Source: Eucommia ulmoides | Lineage: Eukaryota; Streptophyta; Magnoliopsida; Garryales; Eucommiaceae | DNA length: 64,000 bases | Direction of reading: 5' to 3' | NCBI GenBank assembly: GCA_016647705.1 | Contig: CM028333.1 | Span: 20,516,243 to 20,580,242 of the forward strand | The notes under the pieces: model-generated | Seen by the model: only the letters and a program-made list of their open reading frames with translations | What the model was told of the DNA's origin: nothing | The model's database searches: none | Shown here: piece after piece, positions 21,633 through 33,050 of the stretch | How positions within the stretch are numbered: the first letter of the stretch is position 1 | Layout of the letters: every line of letters starts with the position of its first letter | Made by a program: the position numbers and the translations under genes

Positions 21633-22449
21633 TTATAGAAACTGGCTAAGGTGATTGACGGTGTAGCAAATATCAGGACGAGTGATGGTTAAATACAAAA
21701 TCTTCCTAATCAAACGTTTATAGCTGGCGGGATCATTAATCAACTCCCCATCATCTTGAGACAACTTCAAGTTTGCTTCCATTGGTATAGGAGCTGGTTT
21801 AAAACCTATAAAACCAGTTTCAGAAAGTAGTTCCAAAGCATATTTTCGTTGATAAACAGAAATCCCAGATTGTGATCTAATTACTTTAAGGCCTAAGAAA
21901 TATTTAAGATCCCCCAAATCTTTGAATTTGAACCGATCATGAAGAAATGCTTTCAAATTTGCAACTGCTTTTTGATCATTGCTAGCAACAATTATATCAT
22001 CCACGTAAACCAGGAGTATCAAAAGTTGTTGCCAATGTGTTTGATAAACAAAGAATGATCATCGGCTGATCTTCCTGTAGTAACACACCAGAAAACTTTG
22101 AAAACCATTGTCGATAAGCTTGTTTAAGGCCATGTAAGGATTTATGGAATCTACAAACAGCATTAGATGGCAAAGTCTCCCCCTCTCGACAAATATATCT
22201 AAGTGGAATAGTCATATAGACTTCCTTAGTAAGCTCATCACGTAGAAAAGCATTATTAACATCCAACTGAGTCAAAGACCAACCAAAAATAGTAGCCAAA
22301 AAAAGCAAAACCTTAACAGTAACAAGTTTTGCAACAAGATAAAAAATATCCGAAAAATCGATACCTTCCTGTTGTGTGTACCATTTTGCCATGAGACAAG
22401 TTTTGTGGCGTTCAATGCTTCCATCAGCATTAAACTTGAGCTTATACAC
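21633..22449 (-). pseudogene. Copia reverse transcriptase
   Basis: Two frames (22449-21997 and 22022-21633) meet with an overlap around 22000. The first has YKLKFNADGSIERHKTCL, the QQEGIDFSDIF block, and LTQLDVNNAFLRDELTKEVY (usual LDVNNAFLHG(D/E)L). The second has ILLVYVDDIIVASND with the intact YVDD catalytic motif, FKFKDLGDLKYFLGL and RPDICYTVNHLSQF. The shift between them disrupts the enzyme. Confidence 0.92.
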
Positions 22450-24344
22450 CTATTTACATCCAACTGGATGTTTTCTAGGTAGTAGAAAAACAATAGACCA
22501 AGTTCCATTACGATCCAAGGCATTCAACTCAACATCTATGGCCTCTCGCCATTCAGGAAACTCAATTGCCTGGGAAAAAGTTTGGGGTTCGGTAGGAGTA
22601 AATATGGCTAAGATGTAGGCACAAAAATGAGGGGACAAATTGTTGTAAGAAAGAACGGAAGATAATTGATGGGCAGTAGAATGAGGTAATGGAATATGGG
22701 AATAAGTGGCCAATGAACAATGATAGTCAGAAAGATAGGAGGGTGGTCTGGTTGTTCTGTGAGATCGTGAAGACATTGGGAAAGAAGAAGAAGTTGAAGG
22801 TGAAGATACAGGTGAAGACACAAGCATAATATCATAAGTAGGAAAGGAGAAAGGGGTGAAAGGTGTAGATGGGGTCACAGGCGTATGTCGAGGAGTATAG
22901 TTAGGAAAGTGAGTAGGAGGAGAACTACTTGGGAGAACTCTGTCATGGAAAATATTTAAAGATGGTGGAATGGATTGGGATTTGGCAAAGGGAAAGATAA
23001 CTCATGAAACACAACATTTCAAGAGATAAAAAATTGTGTTAGAAGCTAAGTAAAGTAACTTATAACCCTTGTAACCAAAATAATATCCAAGAAAAATACA
23101 AGTTCGAGCACGGGGTGAGAACTTGGAACGATGTTGAGTGAGTGTGGAACCATAACAAAGACATCCAAAACTTCGGATATGACTATAGAAAGGAGGAGAA
23201 TGATTCAATAACTCGAAATGGGTTTTGTTAGAGAGCAAATGTGAGGGTGTGCGGTTGATTAAGTAAACGGCCGTGAGAATACAATCTCCCCAATAACAAA
23301 TAGGAACTTGTGACTGGAACAATAAGGCACAAGCCACATTGAGAATGTGTTGATATTTACGTTCGACAACATAATTCTATTCAGGAGTTTCAACACAAGA
23401 AAAATAGTAGATTATGCCTTTGGATCAAAAGAAATCTATGAAAGTAAGTTAGTGTGCATTGTCTGAGCACATATTTGATTGGGATATTATATTAGGTCAA
23501 AATCAGTTTATAGAAGGCTGAAAAAATGGTTTTGACCTCAAATTTGACATGCAACAAATATACCCAAGTGGCCCTAGTGCAATCATTAATGATGGTGAGA
23601 AAATAACGATGCCCCGAGATCGTTGGTACATGTAAAGCATACTATATATCGATATGTATTAAATCAAAAGCATTAGGCGATAGATTGTTATGGGAAATGA
23701 ATGGTAAACGGCGTTGCTTGGCTAATGGACATATGGAACAATGAGGAAAATAACTAAAAAAATAACTAAGAATTCGCAATTGATTATGTAATACTTGAAG
23801 TTTTACAAGCGATGGATGACCTAATCTATAGTGCCAAATAGCATATTTCGACATTACAAATTCAATTTGCATTATAGAACAACTAGGGTAAACTTTGAGT
23901 ATTACAATCAAAAGTACCTAACTCTAAGAAATAAAGATTTTCTGCAACCCTAGCCTTCCCAATCGTTGAGCCTCGAATAAGGTCATGTACATTACAAGAA
24001 TTAGAAGAAAAAATTACTGAACAATGTAGAGAATGAGCGAGGGCACTTATGCTCAAAAGATTGAATTTAAAATTAGTTACAAATAAGATATTGGAAAGTA
24101 AAAGATGCTCAGAAAATTGCACAGACCCAATATAATAGATTTTAACATGGTGACCGTTAGGAAGGTGAATGTGAGTGTCGTGGGAGGGAAGGAAGGTACA
24201 AAATAAAGATATATCACAACAAATATGGTGGGTTGCACCTATATCAAGAACCCAATGACCAGAATTTGTACGAGAACTAATAGAAAAAATGGAAGGATAA
24301 AGAGTACCAACAAAGCTTGAGGCCAAGAGTGTGAAGCTAGACAA
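22450..24344 (-). pseudogene. Copia protease-integrase region, broken
   Basis: Pieces on the minus strand: protease WVLDIGATHHICCD (24344-23883; usual W-x-x-DSGA-x-x-H, here DIGA with the catalytic Asp kept); an integrase zinc module with H-x3-H and C-x2-C (YRLGHPS...CSICPLAKQRRLP, 23911-23642); an integrase core with several stops (about 23640-23340); [18 protein letters not shown] and [10 protein letters not shown] (23337-23002), the usual end of Copia integrase; and a Ser/Pro-rich linker ending in EFPEWREAIDVELNALDRNG (22878-22450) that leads into the reverse transcriptase. Confidence 0.88.
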
Positions 24345-24399
24345 AGAATTTTCAGGCGGAGTGTCGAGCGACCCTTGATGAAGTTGAGTGTTGAGGAAG

Positions 24400-25690
24400 G
24401 AGATCAGCTGCTGGCATTAATCAGTAGAAATAGTAGATGAAGTTGAAGATGAGGAGAACGACGGTGAGAGATCAGGAACTGCATAATTCGCAAGGTCTAA
24501 TTTGGATGGAAAGAGGCTCAACTATTGAGCTAAAAATTGTTGGGCTTGAGTCTGATTGAGACCAGGCAACTGTGGGGCCGAAATCAAGTAGGCTTAAGGC
24601 TGATGGATACTAGTTGGGCTGGGATTAAAAAAAGGAGGATGGGCCGATTTGGTGGGCTGAGTGCAATTCGTAGAAATGGCAGCTGGATTTCGGGTTTTGG
24701 GTCGGGTCTGATACCCGGGTGGGTATCCATGTAACTTGTAGCAAATGGAGTAAGTGTGCCCTAATTGACCACAATTAGAGCATGCAGAGCGAGGTCGGTG
24801 TGGGTTTGAAGCAGCGTTGGTGGTGATTGGAGGAAAGAAAACATATAAAGCCATGGAGTTCGTCATCAGAAGGTTGGATCCGATGGATCGTTAGCGTTCC
24901 TCTTGGATAACAAGATTAAAGGCCTTGCTCACATTAGGAAGATGATCATTCATCAAGATTTGGGCATACACAGTAGCGAAGGAATCGTTGAGATCCATAA
25001 GAAATTGCATGAGGTATTCCTGCTGCTAAAAATCAATCCACAATTTCATCCCTCCATAATTGCAGACAGGAATCAGCTAGTAATCATTTAGTTTATCCCA
25101 AAGAGTTTTTAATTTCGTGAAATATAGGTTAACATCAGGAGAACCTTGAGAGAGGGCAATCAATTATTGCTTGATCCGAAAAATCTGGGAGCATTGCTTT
25201 GGCAAAATTGAGCATGAAGATCGGTCCAAACATCTTCGGTGGTGGTCGTGTAAAGAAGACTATGGTCGATTTCTTTGTCAACGAAATTGAGAATCCAAGA
25301 AATAACCATGTTATTACATCGGGACCAAGCACTAGAAGAAGGATCGTCTGGAGCAGGTTGTCAAAGAGTTCTATCAACACCAATTTTGTTCTTGGCATTG
25401 AGAGCCATACGCATCGCTCAGTTCCAAGTGTTGTAGTTGGAACCATTAAGAACATGAGAAACAAGTGTTAAATCAGAATGATCACCACTATGTAGGAAGA
25501 ATGGACTGTGATTATTGTCTATGGATAAAAAAATCTATTTGAGATTGGGTGGTAGAAGAAGAGGAAAGTGTAAGTGGCTGAAAACGGTTGTTGGTGGCGG
25601 TGGGTTGTTGATTACCAACTCTACGAGCCATGAGTGTGGGTGAAAAAATGAATTGTTCTTCAACAGATCAATGAAATAGAAAGAAATCAA
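24400..25690 (-). pseudogene. Copia gag with zinc knuckle, broken
   Basis: The frame 24866-24594 contains CSNCGQLGHTYSICYKLHGY, a C-x2-C-x4-H-x4-C zinc knuckle followed by the LHGYPPGY phrase typical of plant Copia gag. Upstream, 25464-25135 and other frames hold decayed parts of the gag core (a W..D-type pattern is visible only across frames). The N-terminus would lie near 25650, just after the primer-binding site. Confidence 0.8.
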
Positions 25691-25711
25691 AAAAAGATTC
25701 ATCTGATACCA

Positions 25712-25885
25712 TATTAGAAAATAGAAATAGAGAAAAGTTAAATGGAATAAAATTGTCATTGAATATCAATTACAAAAGAAGTAACTATATATAGGCATGT
25801 AGAAGCTCACATAACCAACCACAATAAACTCTCAACAAGCTAACAAACTAGTAATCTAGAAAGGGATAGAAGCTTCTAAGGGACA
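25712..25885 (-). repeat. 5' LTR of the Copia element, larger part
   Basis: Matches 20851-21044 from its first base to the GGGA just before GATTCTTCCC, where the sequence is broken by an insertion. The remaining bases of the LTR reappear at 30027-30050. Confidence 0.95.
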
Positions 25886-26159
25886 TATTGCCCCAGTGAG
25901 CTACCCAAGAGGGGGTGAATTGGATAGTTAAAAAAATTAAAGGAAATTTTAATTTTTTCAACACTTAATTAATCAAATAATCGATTTACCCTAAAACAAT
26001 TATTATTTTTATAATGTAACAGATAAGTGTATTTAATTTAGGTGCACACCCAAATAACAAAATATAAATAAAGTAAATAAAACAGTACACAGGGATATAT
26101 CCTAGTTCACCAAGCTACTCTTGGCTAATCTAGTCCTCCGAGACTCACGGAGATTCACA

Positions 26160-26680
26160 CTTACTAAATCACTTGATCCCTTTAACAGGTAGGAACCAAA
26201 CTTTTACACAATGATTTTTTTCACAGGCTCAGAATCAACCTTTACAATTCTTTTTTCACAGGTTAAGGAAGAACGTTATCCTTTTTCAAGCTAAAGACTA
26301 ATGTAATTCGATTTATGGGGAATCACCACCTAATTCTTTTCTCAGGCGCAAGAATAACCTTATCTTTTCTACCAAACTCAAGACTAACCTAATCATTTCA
26401 CAGGTTAAGGATCAAAGCTAATTCTTTTATACCTTAGGTTAAGAATCAAACCTCACCAAAAATACTCCAAGTATCATTTTCCCAAGTAAGGATGGAACAT
26501 TTACAATTCACTCATAATTAATTCTAATCAGGAAGAATCACGCCTAGCTCTTTTCAAGGGAAAAGAGTAACCTAACATTTTTGTACTTTAGGTAAAGATT
26601 AAACCTCAGTCTCTTTACCGGAAGAGATTGAAACCCTTGCTACCCCTGACTCGATACTCCCAACAGTATCTAATCCGCAC
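26160..26680. repeat. Imperfect ~60-bp tandem repeats in the solo LTR
   Basis: The phrases TTTCACAGGTTAAGGA(A/T)..AA, TCTTTT..C..AAG.CTAA.GACTAA and similar recur about seven times with loose spacing. They are part of the LTR, not genes. Confidence 0.55.
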
Positions 26681-27748
26681 AAACTCACAAATAACAAAAA
26701 TTGATAAGTTTCTTCTCACTCGAAACTTCTACCACCTCAAATTAATTTAAACTTAATTAATGTCCCGAATTTACTAGTGATAGAATTTTACATGATGAAA
26801 TAAAAATCTAATTATAAAAATAAAATAAAAGTACATTTTAAACTCTCTAGGTATTTACACATTTCTAAATGGTCCCTCCCTATTTGAGCATTTCATTTTA
26901 AACCCTCTAGGTATGAGCACGTCTTTATTCGGTCCTTCTGTCAAAAAATCTGTCAAAACTAATAGAATAGATGGGCAAAATAATATTTTTACATATTTTT
27001 TATTTTTTAATAATTTTTTCTTTTTCTTTTTCTTTTCTTTTTCTATACAATATTTTTCTCTGTATATATATAACCCACTTTTTCTATCTCTAGAGTTCAC
27101 ACCATTGTTGTGGATGTGGGTATGGGTGAGGGTGTCTCTCTATATATGCGTATAAAGCTGGAGAAAACACGAATGTCTCGTGTAGTAGCAGAAAACGTAT
27201 CGCTAGCGAGAGGTGGTTTACCTTTTTTTGACAAAAGACAAACGATGGAGCTCTAACCCAGTGGTGCTGCTCGTTCATCTTTGAATTTTGGGCAACTGTT
27301 GAAATGCGTTGGGGATTGCAGAAGGAAGTCACTGGAGACGAGATGTCGATTCATCAGGTGCTTGACTTGAGCGACACAAGTGTGGAGACGTGGGCTCTGC
27401 TATTCGTGTTGTCGTTCTATAACCTCACGTACATCATGAAGTTGTGACAAAAAATGATGTTGCTAGTGATTTTTCAATGTCGGAAGCGGCTTGGTACGGT
27501 GGCAACGTCGACGGATCTTGAATTGCTCGATCGATTACTCTTCTTGTTTTGCGGCCAGACAGTTTACAGCGGTTCATCGGCAAATTTGCCCTAATTTTTC
27601 ACCTATTTCGACCATTCTATACCCAAAAACGAAAACAGAACAAAGTTCGCCCTCGATTTGATTCAAGAGTTGGAATGGAAGAATCGAGGGGAGGAACCAA
27701 GAGCTTGGTTGAGTTTAACCGAACATGGCAGGGCATGAAGCGGAGCTG

Positions 27749-28033
27749 TCAGAACGCCGACTCGACGCCGACGCACGGTCTTTCCCTGAAAGAGGCTATC
27801 AGTGCAAGTATTTCCTGAGAGAAATTGGTCTCCGACACAACAAATAATGTGAGCCCTACTTCGATGGTGCCTACCTTCGCAAACCCCTTTTGGACCGAGA
27901 TGGCAGTTTTGTCGAAAAGATCGTTCACGAATTCGTGACGAATATTGGATTCATACTTGCCACCATGTTCTGGCAACTCGATAATTCGCCCAAAAGAGTC
28001 CAGTAACAAAGGTGGTTCCACCCCATGATCCAA
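27749..28033 (-). CDS. Possible captured gene fragment inside the MULE
   Basis: A 94-codon minus-strand frame of ordinary protein composition, beginning MDHGVEPPLLLDSFGRIIEL and containing HEFVNDLFDKTAISVQKGFA and EVGLTLFVVSETNFSQEILA. It is unlike the low-complexity frames nearby and lies in GC-richer DNA. I do not recognise the protein. It may be a host exon carried by the MULE; whether it is expressed cannot be told. Confidence 0.4.
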   Translation of the reverse strand: MDHGVEPPLLLDSFGRIIELPEHGGKYESNIRHEFVNDLFDKTAISVQKGFAKVGTIEVGLTLFVVSETNFSQEILALIASFRERPCVGVESAF

Positions 28034-28060
28034 CCGATGGGGAGATGGAGAGAAGGAGAG

Positions 28061-28236
28061 AGAGGATGAGGGAAAGATGAATAGAAAGAAAGAGATGGGA
28101 AAAGAGGGAGAGAGAGAGAGAGAAGATGAGGGAAAGATGAATAGAAAGAGAGAGATGGGGAAAGAGGGAGAGAGTGAGTGAGAGGATGAGGGAAAGATGA
28201 ATAGAAAGAGAGATATGGGAAAAGAGGGAGAGAGGA
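28061..28236. repeat. 60-bp purine-rich minisatellite, three copies
   Basis: Exact 60-base period: AGGATGAGGGAAAGATGAAT (or a 1-base variant) starts at 28062, 28122 and 28182, each followed by AGAAAGA(A/G)AGA(G/T)ATGGG and a GA-rich tail. It lies within the MULE. Confidence 0.95.
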
Positions 28237-29269
28237 AGAAGAAGAAAGAGAAAAAAATAAAAGAAAATGAAAATGAAAATGAAAAAAGAAAAAAAAAAAG
28301 ATTAAAAATAATTAAAAACGATTAAAAAATAAAAATATGAAAAAAGACTGTTTTGTCCTCAAAATTCTATTAGTTTTGACAGATTTTTTGACAGAAGGAC
28401 CAAATAAAAACGTGTTGATACCTAGAGGGTTTAAAATGATACGCTCAAACGGAGAGGGGCCATTTAAAAATGTGTCAATACCTAGAGGGTATAAAATGTA
28501 CTTTTCCCTAAAAATAATGCGGATAAAACAAAATTGAGCATGTAATCAGATTATCAAATAAATCGTTTTAAAAGAATTTTTATGCTTTTAAAGTTCAAAA
28601 ATGATTTCACAAGATCGAATATCCAAGCAAGAAATAATAATATATAATCACAATAAAGAATAAAAGCTTGGAACGATCTCTCCAGGAAAAACATCAAAAG
28701 ATTGAAAATAAATCGCAAGACAGCTTAGATTGGCGACACTAAATCACTTAGCGCTTTAACTCAAAAACTTCAACCACAGAATGATCTCACAATGATCGCT
28801 CAAAAAAATATCAGAATGATAACTCTCAGAAAGCTCAGGAATTGATTGTTCTTGATAGAAGTGATGTCCAATATTCAAAATTTGTAGGTCTATATATAAG
28901 GAATTAGAATAAGCCCTCCAATGGCTAGTTTTCAAATGATAGGTCTCTAAAAGGCACCTTTAAACCCCATATATCATTACCTTCCATTCCTGGTCAATTT
29001 CACTTAATTATGACTCGTAAATCATTCAATTTAGTCCTCAATTTATTTCACATTCTCAAATGAAAAGGATATGAAGTATTAAAATAGACTAAATTGAAAA
29101 ACACTTAAAATAAGTGTACCATATCTATAGAGATATGTAAATAAGAAAGAGATATCTATAATACGTTCAAATTCCTAGAATATTTCCAAGATATCAGCCA
29201 AAAAACGGCTAGTAACGACTTGTTTTGGATTAGATCCTGAAAATTCTCAAACATTGAAACTGCCCAGTC

Positions 29270-29580
29270 GGTTGACAGACCAATGAACCATCGGTCGACC
29301 GATCGTTTCCAGTTGTAGCCCAAGCTATTTTCATACGTTGGTCGATTGACCGATCGATTCAGGATGCTTCCCATGCCATTTTTCAGCCCTGGTCAGTTGA
29401 CCGATCATCGAAGATCGGTTGGCCGATCGATTCAGAGAGTTCGCTTTTCAACCATCTGTTGACCAATTTCTCTTATTCGGTTGATCGATCGATTCAGAGA
29501 CTACTCCAATTCCCAGCCACTGCCCGTCGATTAACCAATTCTCTTGCCGTCAGCTGACCGATCAGTGTTGGATCACTCAT
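29270..29580. repeat. Cluster of palindromic GGTCGACCGATC-type motifs
   Basis: Six to eight diverged copies of motifs such as TCGGTCGACCGATCG, TTGACCGATCGATTCAG and GTTGACCGATCA, in the solo LTR. Similar GGTCGACT/GTTGACC motifs occur at 62520-62850 in the related LTR. Confidence 0.65.
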
Positions 29581-30055
29581 TCTCAATTATATTTCAACTC
29601 CAATCTTCAACATTTTCGACCCTTTAACCGATTTCTTTTCTTGGTTAACTTAATTGACACTATTAATCAATTTTAAATACTAATCTTTCTTAGGTCAATT
29701 TTTCTTTTCAATTTCACATTGGAGCAAATATGTGAACTAATTAGGACCTTAATAAAAACACACATAAATATAAATTATTTTTTGTGCCATGTGTGATATT
29801 AATCGGGATATATTAAGAGTAAAAAATGACTTGAGTTGTTTTCACCTAGACTCTTCAGAATCTTCAATCTCTTAATGTCCATCTTTTTGTCTGTCTCTTT
29901 GCATTCTTAGCAATTACTTCATGATAACATCAACAATGAAACTTTTACACTGAAACACTCAATAAACTTGTTAGTTCCACAAAAAATATCAACACTTAAT
30001 TGTCCATCAAAATCTTGAGATCAATAGAAGATTCTTCCCAAATTCTAATAACAAA

Positions 30056-31655
30056 TAAACAACCATTGATTTAGATCACAAAACTCACAACAAATTATTC
30101 AATGGCATATCTTATATTTAAGGTATTTTTTACCATTAGAGCGTCGGATACATTTTTAATTATTGATTTACATTTTGTTGAAAAAATATATATATTTTGA
30201 TGATTATTTAAGGTAGAATTTTGATTTGTTTAAATCTGGAAATACTTTTTAAATGAAGAAAGTAACAATTTTTGCATGGAATAGCACGTGCGGTTGTCAC
30301 CAACTTTATTTTCTTACTTTAACAACCACAATGATGCTATTTGTAAGAAATAAAAAATATAAAAAATTAACCATCTCCTGCAATTTATTGAGGCTAATGG
30401 TAGAAAATTTTGACTTGTACATGTCATCTCTAGGCAAATACAAATATTACTTTTTATATTTTTTTCATATTTGAAATACTTTGTTGACAAAAATATTTTT
30501 ATAACCTATTTTATTTTTTATATATGATATTTGTAGAAGGAAAAATTAAAAGTAAACAATAGAAAACAAAAACATAAAACAAAATAAAAAGAAAACTTTA
30601 AATTTAAAAAACAAAAAAGAAAAAAAGTTTTTTTAACTCACTTTTTAATATTTTTCAAATTTTTTTGTTGTTTTTATTTTTGTATTTTTTGTTCTATTTT
30701 TCACTTTTGATTTTTTTATTTTTCTACAAATGCCATACCAAAAAATAAAAAATACAAAATAAAAGTAAAAAAATAAAAAATAAAAAACAAGAGAGAAAGT
30801 TATAAAATATAAAATAAACAATAAAAGATATGTATTGTGATGATATTTTTGCCAATAAAATATGATGAAAGTTGTCTTACATAATCAAAAATTTGTATTA
30901 GGCCTATGTTAACATGGCAATTTGTATTGAGTTGGGCAAACTTTCTCACATCTTTTCCTTTATCCTTTCTCTACTTATCCCCCATTATGGACTTTTCTTC
31001 CCAAGTGATTTACTCCTTATTTAAGGAAAAATTTATTTCAAATCATAAGTGAGATTAAATTTCAAGTGAATTGAATTAAACTCACACACATAGTAGTCAT
31101 TTAATTACATGCGATGCATACAAAAACATTGTTATAAATATGATATCTTAATTTGTTTCTAAGAAAGAAGAGCCACAAGTGCTTTTCTACAGGCTCGAAC
31201 CCTTGACCTTACAAAGATCATTTAACTGTTGAACTCAAGCGGAGCTTATCAACTTTAATCTTATTGATTTACAAAACAAATTCAATATTAAGTAAGTTAT
31301 TAAAAGTAGAGAATAATTTTTTTAATACATTTATAATCGAAAGATGAGATAACAGAGATATGATAAGATAACAACAAATTACTCTTTTTTTTCGAATGTC
31401 AACCAAAGGGTAGAACTACTTAGATCTTTCTGTTAATTGAGAAAAAAGAGAAAAATTGTCAATGGTATGAAGAAATTTATGCTTACTAACCAATTAATAG
31501 TATGATTTTTTGCAACGATAATAATTGCCCAATTTGTTGTTTTATTTTGTATTTTTGCAACAATGAGCTTATTTTTGTTTTCCTTTTTATTACTCTTTCT
31601 CTTGATTTTGCAACATCTCCAATTAAACCCAACACTAGCACCAATAGCCCACCAC
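30056..31655. other. AT-rich spacer
   Basis: Long A/T runs (30530-30840), including a rough inverted pairing of AAAAAC/GTTTTT tracts at about 30540-30830. No gene or element boundary recognised. Confidence 0.5.
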
Positions 31656-32190
31656 TAAGGGTATGCAACGGATTGGGACAACCCGCCCAAACTGCAACAC
31701 CCGCATCCAAACGCAAACCTCCCATAGTAACTAGTGCATTATTAGGCAATCCACGGTTTAAACTAGCCTAACTTGCATAGTACTGATTTGGTCCGCGGTT
31801 TTGTCCCAAACTGTCCCAACCTACCCGTTGCACACCCATAGTGTTTACTAAATTTGTAGGTTTAGACTTTATTATTTACGTTTATAATTTTTTTTTGATG
31901 ATTTACAATTATATTGTAGTTTTTTCCTTGTTTTTGTCTTCATGTAATTTGTGGCAATTTTTCTGTAAGTTTTAGTAATGTAACGATGTTTATTTGTTTA
32001 GAAATATTTATTATATTTCAAGGTCCAACACAAAAACACTTGGGCAACCCACGATTCTCATTAGCCCAACCCAAAAATAGGCCCAACTTGCATATTATTG
32101 GGTTATCCACGGTTTAAATTAGCCTAACCCACATAGTTTTGGTTTGATTTGTCGTTTTGGCCTAAACCGCCCGCTGCCCACCCCTACCTA
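31656..32190. mobile_element. hAT-like inverted-repeat element(s)
   Basis: The left end TAAGGGTATGCAACGGATTGG is matched in reverse by TATGGGTGTGCAACGGGTAGG (ending about 31841) and by TAGGGGTGGGCAGCGGGCGG (ending about 32187). The inner blocks CCACGGTTTAAA(C/T)TAGCCTAAC and the CC.GTTG..CACCC ends occur twice in direct order, so either one element has a duplicated right half or two are side by side. TAGGG(T/G)TG(T/G)GCA ends are common in plant hAT MITEs. No clear TSD. Confidence 0.45.
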
Positions 32191-32389
32191 AAACCGTCGA
32201 AAAGAGAGGAAAGAGAGAAGAGAAGAGAAGAACCACTACCATTTATCGTAACCACTTGCGTCTCGTTTACCATCACCAATGCCTACGCCTAATACCACTG
32301 TCTAGCCAACCATCGTTATGCATGGTTTAATAACAAAAAAATTCTCAAGTATCAGTGCTAATACAGAGAGAGTGTCGACTTAGTCATTT

Positions 32390-33050
32390 CTACCCTCGAG
32401 ATTGCGTTCAATTCACATTTGTTGATTGATGACATCAGCTCCTTAACTTTATGCACGTATAGGTGTGGACGCTCTTCGTTAATTGAGAAGCCTTCATTAA
32501 TTTGGTTTATTATCAATTGTAAGTCAGATTTGGCAAGGATGTCTTGTGCACCTAACGACTTTGCAAGGTTCAGGCCAATAAGAATTACTTCATACCCAAA
32601 TTTATTGTTGGAGGTTTTAAATCCAAAATGAATGCACGTTCAATTTGGTCTCTTTCGGGTGTTTTGATAATCACTCCAATTCCACAACCTTTGGCATTCC
32701 CTCAACCATCAACCCAAACGTTCCAATGATAATAGTGCAACTCTGATGATTTTCTTTTCTCGTGAACTTTTTCGGGGATTGTGGTGAGCTCGACAAGAAA
32801 GTATGCTAACTCTTGTCCTTTTAAAGTTTTTCTCAGTCTAAAACAAATAAACAACTCTCTGATCTAAACGGTTCGCTTCATCAATATTCTAAATATATTT
32901 AATCTATGAATGATGGCTCTTAATGGATATGAGGTCACCACAGTGATCATATGGGTCTAAAAATATGGCCTGAGTTTTTTAGATGATACTACCAAGGCTA
33001 GAGCAAACTTTTCCAGGACGGTATTGTTTGATGTAAATCCTATAGACAAT
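32390..33050 (-). pseudogene. Ty3/Gypsy RT-end and RNase H remnant
   Basis: Reading the minus strand from about 33030: EKFALALVVSSKKLRPYF, ITVVTSYPLRAIIHRLN, LKGQELAYFLVELTTIPEK, then WNVWVDG, GNAKGCGIGVIIKTPERDQI and a short GFK.SNN-like strand. This is the order found at the RT-RNase H junction and the added RNase H of plant Tat-type Gypsy elements. The frame is broken by several stops. No gag, protease or integrase was found near it. It may belong to the repeat-rich region at 34.5-45.4 kb. Confidence 0.75.

Larger units (their letters stand above)
26824..28508. mobile_element. MULE with long terminal inverted repeats, 1685 bp
   Basis: The left end (26827-26975) and the reverse of the right end (about 28358-28505) match over ~150 bp, including AAAAGTACATTTTA, CTCTAGGTAT, GTCCTTCTGTCAAAAAATCT and ACTAATAGAAT. 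The flanking 9-bp duplication is TAAAAATAA (26815-26823 and 28509-28517), AT-rich but exact. Long inverted repeats and a 9-bp TSD indicate a Mutator-like element. The interior has higher GC than its surroundings and no transposase, as in a Pack-MULE that carries host sequence. Confidence 0.85.
25886..30026 (-). mobile_element. Probable solo LTR of a second Copia-type family
   Basis: Begins TATTGCCCC and ends GATCAATA (short inverted ends TATTG/CAATA). The flanking 5-mers are GGACA (25881-25885) and GAAGA (30027-30031); the uninterrupted LTR at this site reads GGAGA, so each TSD copy has changed by one base. On the minus strand it starts TATTGATCTCAAGATTTTGATG and finishes CCAATTCACCCCCTCTTGGG near 25900-25925, as I remember for long LTRs of plant Copia elements. 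A relative lies at 61010-63180 next to a decayed primer-binding site. Without the MULE inside, it is about 2.45 kb. It has no coding sequence of its own. Confidence 0.7.
20851..30050 (-). mobile_element. Copia retrotransposon with nested insertion
   Basis: Two ~194-bp LTRs with ends TATTAGAA...TTCTA(A/G)TA: a complete 3' LTR (20851-21044) and a 5' LTR (25712-30050) split by a 4.1-kb insertion at 25886-30026. The TSD ACAAA is perfect (20846-20850 and 30051-30055). A primer-binding site (TGGTATCAGA on the minus strand, 25702-25711) and a purine tract (TTGAGGGAGAG, next to 21045) sit at the expected places. The coding order on the minus strand is gag, protease, integrase, RT, RNase H. Without the insertion it is about 5.05 kb. 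Many stops and frameshifts. Confidence 0.95.

Noticed and set aside
27549..27818. 89-codon plus-strand frame in the small MULE
   Set aside because: Overlaps the better minus-strand frame, no recognisable motif; kept out as a likely shadow.
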